NCBI GenBank assembly: GCA_030655135.1
Contig: JAURWC010000081.1
Location: forward strand, 124,001 to 188,000
Length of the DNA stretch: 64,000 bases
Direction of reading: 5' to 3'
From: Hyphomicrobiaceae bacterium
GTDB lineage: Bacteria > Pseudomonadota > Alphaproteobacteria > Rhizobiales > Hyphomicrobiaceae
The position numbers and the translations under genes are program-made. The notes under the pieces were generated by a model. The model searched no databases. It was not told the DNA's origin and saw only the letters and a list, made by a program, of their open reading frames with translations. Positions within the stretch are counted from its first letter, which is position 1. Each line of letters opens with the position of its first letter. Positions 25,810-32,821 of this stretch are shown piece by piece.

Positions 25810-25835
25810 GCAAGTTGACGTATACGTCAACTTGC
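25810..25835. promoter_or_regulatory. 26-bp perfect palindrome (candidate operator)
   Basis: GCAAGTTGACGTA at 25810-25822 is followed directly by its exact reverse complement at 25823-25835. The palindrome covers the -35 hexamer and most of the spacer of the promoter upstream of the thioesterase gene, a position suited to repression. TTGACGT..ACGTCAA-type palindromes are used by several dimeric repressors, including proposed LiuR sites of proteobacteria, but the regulator here is not identified. Confidence 0.7.
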
Positions 25836-25842
25836 GTATGAT
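25815..25842 (+). promoter_or_regulatory. Sigma-70-type promoter of the thioesterase gene
   Basis: TTGACG (25815-25820) and TATGAT (25837-25842) are separated by 16 bp. Transcription would begin about 25849, leaving a leader of about 18 bases that includes GGAGG (around 25856-25860) before ATG 25867. The palindromic operator overlaps its left half. Confidence 0.65.
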
Positions 25843-25866
25843 GGCGAGCGATCTGGGAGGCCTTCT

Positions 25867-26415
25867 ATGAACCTGTGGCTGAGACTGCTCTGGTGCATCC
25901 TGATACAGCCCTTCACGCCGAAACTGGCCGTGCCGGACGGCATTTCAACGCTTCATTTTCGCGTCATGCCGCATGATCTCGACGCCATCGGCCATATGAA
26001 CAACGGCCGCTATCTCACGATTGGCGACCTCGGGCGTCTTGACCTGGTGCTGTCGAGCGGGCTGTGGCGCGCGGTCGTCAAGAACCGGTGGACGCCGATC
26101 GCCAGTTCGATCGCCATTCGCTATCGCCGCGAGATGCGGCTGCTCGAACGGTACCGATTGGAAACGCGGGTAATCGGCTGGGACGACACGATCGTCGTGA
26201 TCGAGCACCAGTTCGTGTTCGTCAAAGGCGATCGCGCGGGACAGGTGGCATCGCGCGCGCTGTTCAAGGGCGGGTTCTACGATCGCAAGGTGCGCGCGTT
26301 CGTGCCGATCCGCGTGGTGATGGCGGCGATGGGTTATGACGGCCCCGCCCCGGCAATGACCGCCGACGTGGAGGCGTTCCTCAAGGCCGACGACGCGATG
26401 CGGCAGGCTGCATGA
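25867..26415 (+). CDS. Acyl-CoA thioesterase, 4HBT hotdog fold (THEM6-like)
   Basis: The 182-residue protein shows the 4-hydroxybenzoyl-CoA thioesterase pattern: HFRVMPHDLDAIGHMNNGRY (the D-x-x-GHMNN-Y motif with the catalytic Asp replaced by family-typical residues), IAIRYRREMRLLERYRLETR and IEHQFVFVKGDRAGQVASRA. A hydrophobic N-terminus (LWLRLLWCILIQPF) may attach it to the membrane. It probably hydrolyses acyl-CoA thioesters. GGAGG precedes the start by 7 bases. It has its own promoter with a 26-bp palindrome, so expression is likely regulated by an acyl-CoA- or amino-acid-catabolism repressor; that is inference. Confidence 0.85.
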   Translation: MNLWLRLLWCILIQPFTPKLAVPDGISTLHFRVMPHDLDAIGHMNNGRYLTIGDLGRLDLVLSSGLWRAVVKNRWTPIASSIAIRYRREMRLLERYRLETRVIGWDDTIVVIEHQFVFVKGDRAGQVASRALFKGGFYDRKVRAFVPIRVVMAAMGYDGPAPAMTADVEAFLKADDAMRQAA

Positions 26416-26424
26416 GGCTCTGCC

Positions 26425-26472
26425 GTGCTTCTTTTCGCAAAACCGCTTCACACTTTTCCGGAAGCACTCTGG
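26425..26472. repeat. Gene-3'-end repeat, copy B
   Basis: TTCTTTTCGCAAAACCGCTT then CACACTTTTCCGGAAGCACT is closely similar to 15431-15480 and 52363-52410. It begins 10 bases after the stop of the thioesterase gene and overlaps the last codons and the TGA stop of the convergent cytochrome b561 gene (minus-strand stop at 26448-26450). Confidence 0.75.
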
Positions 26473-27074
26473 CCCACGCGGGCGCCGAGCATGCGTTGCA
26501 GCGTGCCGTCGCCATCGATGAGGAAATGCTTCAAGGCCGCCAGGATGTGGCCCGTGATGACGATCAGCAGCGCGTAGGCGATCCATTCGTGCAGCGTCGA
26601 GCCGATGGCGCTGAGGATCTCATTCTTTTCGGCGAATATCTGCGGAATGAAGGGAAAGCCGAAGATGTCGATCGGGCGGCCGCGGCCGATCGAGCGCAGC
26701 AGTCCGCTCAGCGGCATGGCGAGGGTGCCAAACAGCAGGACATGATGCGAGGCCCTGGCGGCAATGTGCTGCCAGTGCGGATGATTGCCGAGCGGCTGTA
26801 GCGCGCCTTGACGTGTGCGCCACCAGATGCGGGCAATGACGAGGAACAGGATCAGCGAGCCCAGCGATTTATGCAGCGCGACCAACGCCGTCTTGGCGTC
26901 GCCGCGCTCCAGGTCATCGAGATAGAGCCCGAAAAAGAGCATGCCTATCATAGAGATGGCAACCGTCCAGTGGAGGGCGACGGATGTGCGCGACAGCTTC
27001 GTGCGGCTGTCGCCGGATGCGGCCGCATCAGCATTGAGGCTTGATTGCGCGCTGTCTGATGGATTCAGGGGCAT
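26448..27074 (-). CDS. Cytochrome b561-family protein
   Basis: The 208-residue inner-membrane protein has four hydrophobic helices with the b561 heme-ligand histidines: SVALHWTVAISMIGMLFF, LVALHKSLGSLILFLVIARI, ARASHHVLLFGTLAMPLSGL and STLHEWIAYALLIVITGHIL. It transfers electrons, typically from ubiquinol or to a periplasmic acceptor. ATG at 27074 (MPLNPSDSAQSS) is the probable start; a longer frame to 27122 overlaps almost to the DUF1285 stop. It follows the DUF1285 gene by 72 bases on the same strand. The last residues (GQSASGKV) and the stop come from repeat copy B. Confidence 0.9.
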   Translation of the reverse strand: MPLNPSDSAQSSLNADAAASGDSRTKLSRTSVALHWTVAISMIGMLFFGLYLDDLERGDAKTALVALHKSLGSLILFLVIARIWWRTRQGALQPLGNHPHWQHIAARASHHVLLFGTLAMPLSGLLRSIGRGRPIDIFGFPFIPQIFAEKNEILSAIGSTLHEWIAYALLIVITGHILAALKHFLIDGDGTLQRMLGARVGQSASGKV

Positions 27075-27146
27075 GGGGTTCTTTCGACTATCGGGCCATG
27101 ATCTCGATGACGGCCATCGCAAACCAATTGTTCCAAGGGCAAAGGG

Positions 27147-27716
27147 TCAGCCCTGCGGCACGGTGAAGAATGCGCCGTTGCTCCAGATCCCAAGGACCTC
27201 CGGATTCTCGCAGCCGGGCTGCAGGAGTTCCAATAGATCGTACGTCACCGACCGTGACACCAGCGCGTCGAGACGGCCGCGGACGCGCACATACGGTTTC
27301 AGCCCGCCGCCGTCGGCGGTTTTGAATGCCAGCGGGTGGTCTGGCCCAGCGGTGATCACGTCGTCGACGTTTGTGCGGAAGGTGAGTTGCTGATCCCTGT
27401 CCTCGCCGGCGATCTCCATTTCGACAGCGAGAAACGGTGCGTCGGCGACAGTGATGTCGATTTTCTCCGCCGGTGTCACAAGGAACGTCTTGCCGTCGGC
27501 ATCGCGGCGCAGGACGCGGGCGAACAGCTTCACCAGCGGGATGCGGGTGATGGGGCTGTCACGATAGGTCCAGGTGCCGTCGGCGCGGATGGCGAGGCCG
27601 ATGTCGCCGCAGTACGGCGGATCCCAGCGCTCCACCGGGGCATCGGGCCGTGCTGCGGCCTCCTTGATCAGCTGTTCCAGACCGCTGATCCGCGTTTCTG
27701 GCTGTTGTTGCACCAT
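27147..27716 (-). CDS. DUF1285 family protein
   Basis: The 189-residue soluble protein matches DUF1285: CGDIGLAIRADGTWTYRDSP (cf. CG.I...I..DG.W.Y..SPI.R), VKLFARVLRRDADGKTFLVT, TPAEKIDITVADAPFLAVEM, and DDVITAGPDHPLAFKTADGG. Family members are two-domain beta proteins of unknown function found across proteobacteria. It is divergent from the moxR operon and shares a 174-base intergenic region with it. Confidence 0.85.
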   Translation of the reverse strand: MVQQQPETRISGLEQLIKEAAARPDAPVERWDPPYCGDIGLAIRADGTWTYRDSPITRIPLVKLFARVLRRDADGKTFLVTPAEKIDITVADAPFLAVEMEIAGEDRDQQLTFRTNVDDVITAGPDHPLAFKTADGGGLKPYVRVRGRLDALVSRSVTYDLLELLQPGCENPEVLGIWSNGAFFTVPQG

Positions 27717-27890
27717 TACCTTGGATTCTTCTCGAAGAGGAATGCCGTCTTACGGACTGTTAACTTGACCCAGGGGGTCCTGGGCCGAACAAATCGCGAT
27801 CATATTGCGACCAACTTCCACAGCGCAAAGTTTTGCTGCACAGTCTTCGTGAACGACGGCCCTACCGGGCGCAACCAGGTTGAGCGGGTA

Positions 27891-28892
27891 ATGACAACAG
27901 TCACACAAACTGACGATACCATCGTTCCGAGGCTCGAGGCTGCGGCCGAACGCGTGCAGCGGGCGCACAAGGCGGCAGCCGGCGTCATCTTCGGACAAGA
28001 CGTCGTGATCGAGCGGACGCTGATTACGCTGCTGTCGGGCGGACACGCGCTGCTGATCGGTGTGCCGGGTCTCGCCAAGACATTGCTTGTGGAAACGCTG
28101 GGCCGCGTGCTCGGCCTCGACGCCAAGCGCATCCAGTTCACGCCTGACCTTATGCCGTCCGACATCATCGGCGCGGAAGTGCTGGAAGACACGCCGGGCC
28201 AGTCGCGGCGCTCGTTCCGCTTCATCAAGGGGCCGATCTTCACGCAGCTGCTGATGGCGGATGAAATCAACCGCGCCTCGCCCAAGACGCAGTCGGCGTT
28301 GCTGCAGGCAATGCAGGAGCATCACGTGACGGTGGCCGGGCAGCGGCACGATACGCCCGCGCCGTTCCATGTGCTCGCCACGCAGAACCCGCTGGAGCAG
28401 GAAGGCACATACCCGCTGCCGGAAGCCCAGCTCGATCGGTTCCTGTTGCAGGTGGACGTGTCGTATCCGGATCTCGTCGCCGAGCGGCGCATGCTGTATT
28501 CGACCACCGGCACGGAAGAGCGCAAGCTCGAGGCCGTCTTGAACGCGGGCGAGCTGATGAGCATTCAGCGGCTCGTGCGGCAGATCCCTGTGCCCGACAA
28601 AGTCGTCGAGGCGATCCTGAAGTTGGTGCGCTCGGCGCGTCCGGGCACGGGTGCCAGCGAAGACACCGATCGCTACGTGGCCTGGGGCCCCGGCCCGCGC
28701 GCCAGCCAAGCCTTGATGCTGGCGGTGCGCGCGAAGGCGCTGATCGACGGGCGCCTTGCCCCATCGATCGACGACGTCGTGGCGCTGGCCGACCCCATCC
28801 TCAAGCACCGTATGGCGCTGACATTCGCGGCGCGCGCGGAAGGCCAGGATCTCGGCCAGATCATCAGCCGCCTCGCTGCGGCTGTGGAGTAA
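27891..28892 (+). CDS. MoxR-family AAA+ ATPase
   Basis: The 333-residue ATPase has Walker A (GVPGLAKT), Walker B (LLMADEINRASPKTQSALLQ) and MQEHHVTVAGQRHDTPAPFH, FHVLATQNPLEQEGTYPLPE and AQLDRFLLQVDVSYP, all classical for MoxR. MoxR proteins act as chaperones that assemble or activate protein complexes, often with partners carrying von Willebrand folds. ATG at 27891 was chosen because the upstream extension of the frame has no signal. It is followed after 6 bases by the DUF58 gene and then by two further membrane-protein genes, the standard alphaproteobacterial moxR operon. Confidence 0.92.
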   Translation: MTTVTQTDDTIVPRLEAAAERVQRAHKAAAGVIFGQDVVIERTLITLLSGGHALLIGVPGLAKTLLVETLGRVLGLDAKRIQFTPDLMPSDIIGAEVLEDTPGQSRRSFRFIKGPIFTQLLMADEINRASPKTQSALLQAMQEHHVTVAGQRHDTPAPFHVLATQNPLEQEGTYPLPEAQLDRFLLQVDVSYPDLVAERRMLYSTTGTEERKLEAVLNAGELMSIQRLVRQIPVPDKVVEAILKLVRSARPGTGASEDTDRYVAWGPGPRASQALMLAVRAKALIDGRLAPSIDDVVALADPILKHRMALTFAARAEGQDLGQIISRLAAAVE

Positions 28893-28898
28893 GGCCGA

Positions 28899-29864
28899 AT
28901 GGCACAAGCCGGCGGACCGAGACGGGAGCCGCTTCGGCACTCGAGCGCGCTGCACACGCTGCAGCGTGATGCGCATGGCGTGGCGGACCGATTGCCGGAC
29001 CTGCTGGTGGAGGCCAAGCGCATTTCCTCGACGGTGACGCACGGCATTCACGGGCGCCGCCGCGCGGGACCGGGCGAAACGTTCTGGCAGTTCCGCCAGC
29101 TGCAGGTGAACGACAGCGCGCAGCTGATCGATTGGCGGCGTTCGGCCAGCACCGATCATCTCTACGTGCGCGAGCGCGAGTGGGAAGCCGCGCATACGCT
29201 GTGGCTGTGGTGCAATCTTTCCAAGTCGATGGACTTTCGCTCGCACCTGACGAAGGTGTCGAAGCGCGATCGTGCCGTGGTGCTGATGCTGGCGTCGGCG
29301 GAGTTGCTGGTGCGCAGCGGCGAACGCATCGGGCTGCTGGGCGTGACGGTACCCACCGCCAGCCGCAAGGCTGCGACGAAGCTGGCGGAGGCGATGGCCT
29401 CGCCGCAGTTTCATGATCTGGCCGAAGAGAGCCAGCCGCCGAAGGCGCGGCTCAACCGGTTCTCCTCGGCCGTGCTGTTTTCCGATTTTCTCGATCCGAT
29501 CGAGACGATCCGCGCGCATATCGAGGTGCTGGCGAGCAGCGGCGTGACCGGGCATCTGATCCAGGTGCTCGATCCGGCCGAAGAGACGCTGCCGTATCAG
29601 GGACGGACGGAGTTCCTGTCGCCCGATGGGACGCAGCGCTGGCTGGCGGATCGTGTCGAGACGATGCGGGCGCGCTATCAGGATAAGCTTGCCGCGCATC
29701 GTGCCGAGATCCTGGAGCTGGCGACGCGGCTGGGCTGGACGTTCATGGTGCATCACACGGACCGGCCGGCATCAGAGCCGCTGCTGACGCTGACGATGCG
29801 GCTTGAAGGCCGGGACGGCGGCTATCGCGCGGTGAAAACCTCGACGCTGGGAGGCGGGCCATGA
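28899..29864 (+). CDS. DUF58 (VWA-like) protein of the moxR operon
   Basis: The 321-residue protein has the DUF58 signature: HGRRRAGPGETFWQFRQLQV, NDSAQLIDWRRSASTDHLYV, REREWEAAHTLWLWCNLSKS. In DUF58 proteins the last segment normally holds a DxSxS metal-ion-dependent adhesion site; here it reads NLSKS, with Asn in place of Asp. No transmembrane helix is seen. It lies 6 bases after moxR, and its stop overlaps the next start by ATGA (29861-29864), so it is translationally coupled. Confidence 0.88.
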   Translation: MAQAGGPRREPLRHSSALHTLQRDAHGVADRLPDLLVEAKRISSTVTHGIHGRRRAGPGETFWQFRQLQVNDSAQLIDWRRSASTDHLYVREREWEAAHTLWLWCNLSKSMDFRSHLTKVSKRDRAVVLMLASAELLVRSGERIGLLGVTVPTASRKAATKLAEAMASPQFHDLAEESQPPKARLNRFSSAVLFSDFLDPIETIRAHIEVLASSGVTGHLIQVLDPAEETLPYQGRTEFLSPDGTQRWLADRVETMRARYQDKLAAHRAEILELATRLGWTFMVHHTDRPASEPLLTLTMRLEGRDGGYRAVKTSTLGGGP

Positions 29865-32782
29865 TGTTCGGCGCCCTGGCGTTCCTCAATCCCTGGCTGC
29901 TGGCGGCGTTGGCCAGCCTGCCTGTGATCTACTGGCTGCTGCGCACCGTGCCGCCGCGCCCGCAGCAGATCGAGTTTCCGCCGACGCGCATTCTCGTCGG
30001 CCTGGACAACAAGGAAAAGACGCCGGCCAAGACGCCGTGGTGGCTGATGCTGATCCGGCTGCTGGCAGCCGCCCTGGTGATTTTGGCGCTGGCCGAACCG
30101 ATCCTCAATCCCTCGCAGAGCCAGGCGTTGAAAGGCACGGGCCCCGTCGTCATCGTCGTCGACAACGGCTGGGCGTCCGGCCCGCGTTGGGGCGAGCATG
30201 CGGCGATGGTGGAACGGCTGATCGGCGAGGCCGAGGGGCAAAGCCGGCCCGTCGCGATCGTGGAGACGGCGCATCCGGCGAAGGCGCCGGTCGTCAAGAT
30301 CGAGGCGCCCAGCGATGCGCGCTCCACGGCAGCAGCCGTGACGCCGCAACCGTTCGCGCCGGATCGCAAGACGGCACTTGCTGCGCTGCAGGCGGCGTTT
30401 CAAGGGACGGACGACACGACGGCCAGCGTCGTCTGGCTGACGGATGGCATCGATCATGCGGGCGGCGCCAGTGCGTTCGCTGACGGGCTGGCGGCGCTGG
30501 CTGCGCAGGGTACGTTCGCCGTCGTCAACGATGCGCCGGGGCGCGAGGCGCTGGCCGCACTGGCGGGCGTGGGCAAGGACGGCAAACTGACGACGAAGGT
30601 TCTGCGGGCGGGTGGTCCGCAGCGCGAAGGCATCGCGTATGCGTTCTCTGCGCGTGGACAACGGCTGGGCGAGGCGGCGTTCTCGCTGGCGGCCGGTGCG
30701 ACGGAAACGGAGTTCACGTTCAACCTGCCGCTGGAGCTGCGCAACCAGGTGACGCGGGTGGAACTCGGCAGCGAGCGGTCCGCCGGGGCCGTCAGCCTCA
30801 TCGACTCGCGGTCGCAGTGGCAGCGTGTCGGGCTGATCTCGGGCGAGAGCCAGGAGAAGTCGCAGCCGCTGCTGGCGCCTCTGTACTATATCGAGAAGGC
30901 GGTGATGCCGTTCTCGGAGATCGTGAAGCCGAAGGACCAGAACCTGGCCGACGGGGTCACGACCGTGATCAAGCAGGGCGCATCGGTGATGATGCTGGCC
31001 GATATCGGCACGCTGTCGGGCGAAGTGCGCGATCAGGTCGACGAATGGGTGCGCAAGGGTGGCGTGCTGGTACGCTTTGCAGGCGCGCGCCTGGAAAAGG
31101 GTGGCGACGACCTGATGCCGGTGGCGCTGCGCGAGGGCGGACGCACGCTAGGTGGCGCGCTGTCGTGGTCGACACCGCAACCGCTCAACGCATTCGAAGA
31201 TTCCAGCTTGTTTGCCGGACTGACGGTGCCGCAGGACATCGCCATCAACCGGCAGGTGCTGGCCGATCCGGCGCAGCTGACGCCGGACGTGAAAGTTTGG
31301 GCGCGGCTGAAGGACGGCACGCCGCTCGTCACCGCGCACAAGCGTGGCGACGGCGAGATCGTGCTGTTCCACATCACAGCGAATTCCGACTGGTCGAACT
31401 TGCCGATCTCGGGCTTGTTCGTGGAAATGCTGCGGCGGATTACGGCACTCGGCAATTCGGGCGGGATCGCACTTGGCGGCGACGGCACGCCGACGAACTC
31501 GGCTGAAGGCAGCGACACGGCGGTTACGCCGGCGGCCGAGGCCCTGCCGCCGGTGGAGACGCTGGACGGCTTCGGGCTTCTGCGGCCCCCGCCGCCGACG
31601 GCACAAGCTATTCCCGTGGCGAAGGCGAATAACCTGCGGCCGAGCCTGGATCATCCCCCGGGCTACTACGGCAAGGCGGGTGCGCCGCGGGCCATCAACG
31701 TGCTGCAGAGCAACGACAAGATCGCTCCGCTGCCGGGGCTGCCGCAGTCCGCCGAGGCGCGTGCTTACGAAGCGACCTCGACAACGCCGCTGAAACCATG
31801 GCTTCTGGCGATCGCGCTTGCCCTTCTGTTCATGGATATCATTGCCGTGCTGATCCTTCAGGCTGGACTGTCGCTTGCCGGTTTGCGTCGCAGCGCGCCA
31901 CGGGCGGCCGCCGTCATCCTGGCCGCGGGCCTAGCGTTGGCACCGGGCACGTTGCCGGAGGCGCTGGCGCAGGACGGTGCGGGATCAGCACTGCGGACGC
32001 CGGATGACGAACTTGCGCGCAAGTCCACGGAGAAGGTGACGCTTGGCTACGTGCTGACGGGTGACGCGGAAAGCGACAACGTCAGCCGACTCGGGCTCGT
32101 GGGTCTCGGCAAGATCCTGAAACTGCGCACCGCCGTGGAGCCGGGCGAGCCGAGCGGCGTCGATATTCTGAATGACGAGCTGGCATTCTACCCCGTGCTG
32201 TACTGGCCGGTGCTGCCGGAGGCCAAGACGCTGCCGGTGCCGGTGCTGGCGAAGATCGACGCCTACATGAAGCAGGGCGGCCTGATCGTCTTCGACACCA
32301 AGGACTACGGCAACGGACTGCCGGCGGGCATGCCGACGGCGGGGCGCAGCGGACCGGCGCTACAACGGCTGCTGGGCTCGCTCGACATTCCGCGGCTGGA
32401 GCCGGTGCCGGAAGACCACGTGCTGACGAAAGCCTTCTATCTGCTGCGCGGATTTCCAGGACGCTGGGATGGCGGGCAGCTGTGGGTGGAAGCGCAGGAC
32501 GGCAATGGCGGTAGCGGCGGTGGCGGTGGCGGGGCAGACCAAGGCCGCAAGGCGCGGCATGCCGACGGCGTGACCTCGATCATGATCACGTCGAACGATT
32601 TTGCTTCGGCCTGGGCGCTGGATGAGCGCGGGCGGCCGATCTATCCCGTGGTGCCAGGCGGTGAGAACCAGCGCGAGATGGCGCTGCGTACCGGCGTCAA
32701 CATCGTCATGCATGCGCTGACCGGCAACTACAAAGCCGACCAGGTGCACGTGCCGGCGCTGCTCGAACGCCTTGGCCAATAG
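29861..32782 (+). CDS. BatA-like/DUF4159 membrane protein
   Basis: The 973-residue protein begins with a double hydrophobic N-terminal domain typical of BatA-like proteins (GALAFLNPWLLAALASLPVI then WWLMLIRLLAAALVILALAE). A VWA-like region follows with a non-canonical site (VVIVVDNGWASGPRWGEHA), then a glutamine-amidotransferase-like middle part (VMMLADIGTLSGEVRDQVDE). There is another transmembrane helix near residue 650 and a C-terminal DUF4159 domain from about 715 (EKVTLGYVLTGDAESDNVSR, GGLIVFDTKDYG, EDHVLTKAFYLLRGFPGRWD, AWALDERGRPIYPVVPGGEN). A poly-Gly linker (GGSGGGGGG) is near the end. It is third in the moxR operon and likely a client or partner of MoxR in the inner membrane. Confidence 0.88.
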   Translation: MMFGALAFLNPWLLAALASLPVIYWLLRTVPPRPQQIEFPPTRILVGLDNKEKTPAKTPWWLMLIRLLAAALVILALAEPILNPSQSQALKGTGPVVIVVDNGWASGPRWGEHAAMVERLIGEAEGQSRPVAIVETAHPAKAPVVKIEAPSDARSTAAAVTPQPFAPDRKTALAALQAAFQGTDDTTASVVWLTDGIDHAGGASAFADGLAALAAQGTFAVVNDAPGREALAALAGVGKDGKLTTKVLRAGGPQREGIAYAFSARGQRLGEAAFSLAAGATETEFTFNLPLELRNQVTRVELGSERSAGAVSLIDSRSQWQRVGLISGESQEKSQPLLAPLYYIEKAVMPFSEIVKPKDQNLADGVTTVIKQGASVMMLADIGTLSGEVRDQVDEWVRKGGVLVRFAGARLEKGGDDLMPVALREGGRTLGGALSWSTPQPLNAFEDSSLFAGLTVPQDIAINRQVLADPAQLTPDVKVWARLKDGTPLVTAHKRGDGEIVLFHITANSDWSNLPISGLFVEMLRRITALGNSGGIALGGDGTPTNSAEGSDTAVTPAAEALPPVETLDGFGLLRPPPPTAQAIPVAKANNLRPSLDHPPGYYGKAGAPRAINVLQSNDKIAPLPGLPQSAEARAYEATSTTPLKPWLLAIALALLFMDIIAVLILQAGLSLAGLRRSAPRAAAVILAAGLALAPGTLPEALAQDGAGSALRTPDDELARKSTEKVTLGYVLTGDAESDNVSRLGLVGLGKILKLRTAVEPGEPSGVDILNDELAFYPVLYWPVLPEAKTLPVPVLAKIDAYMKQGGLIVFDTKDYGNGLPAGMPTAGRSGPALQRLLGSLDIPRLEPVPEDHVLTKAFYLLRGFPGRWDGGQLWVEAQDGNGGSGGGGGGADQGRKARHADGVTSIMITSNDFASAWALDERGRPIYPVVPGGENQREMALRTGVNIVMHALTGNYKADQVHVPALLERLGQ

Positions 32783-32821
32783 CTTGGCTAACGGTAGCGC
32801 GGCACAACAGGAAAGGTTGCG

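Noticed and set aside
27750-29756. A 668-codon open frame on the minus strand opposite moxR and DUF58
   Set aside because: Antisense shadow of two clearly identified coding genes in GC-rich DNA; no ribosome binding site or known domain.
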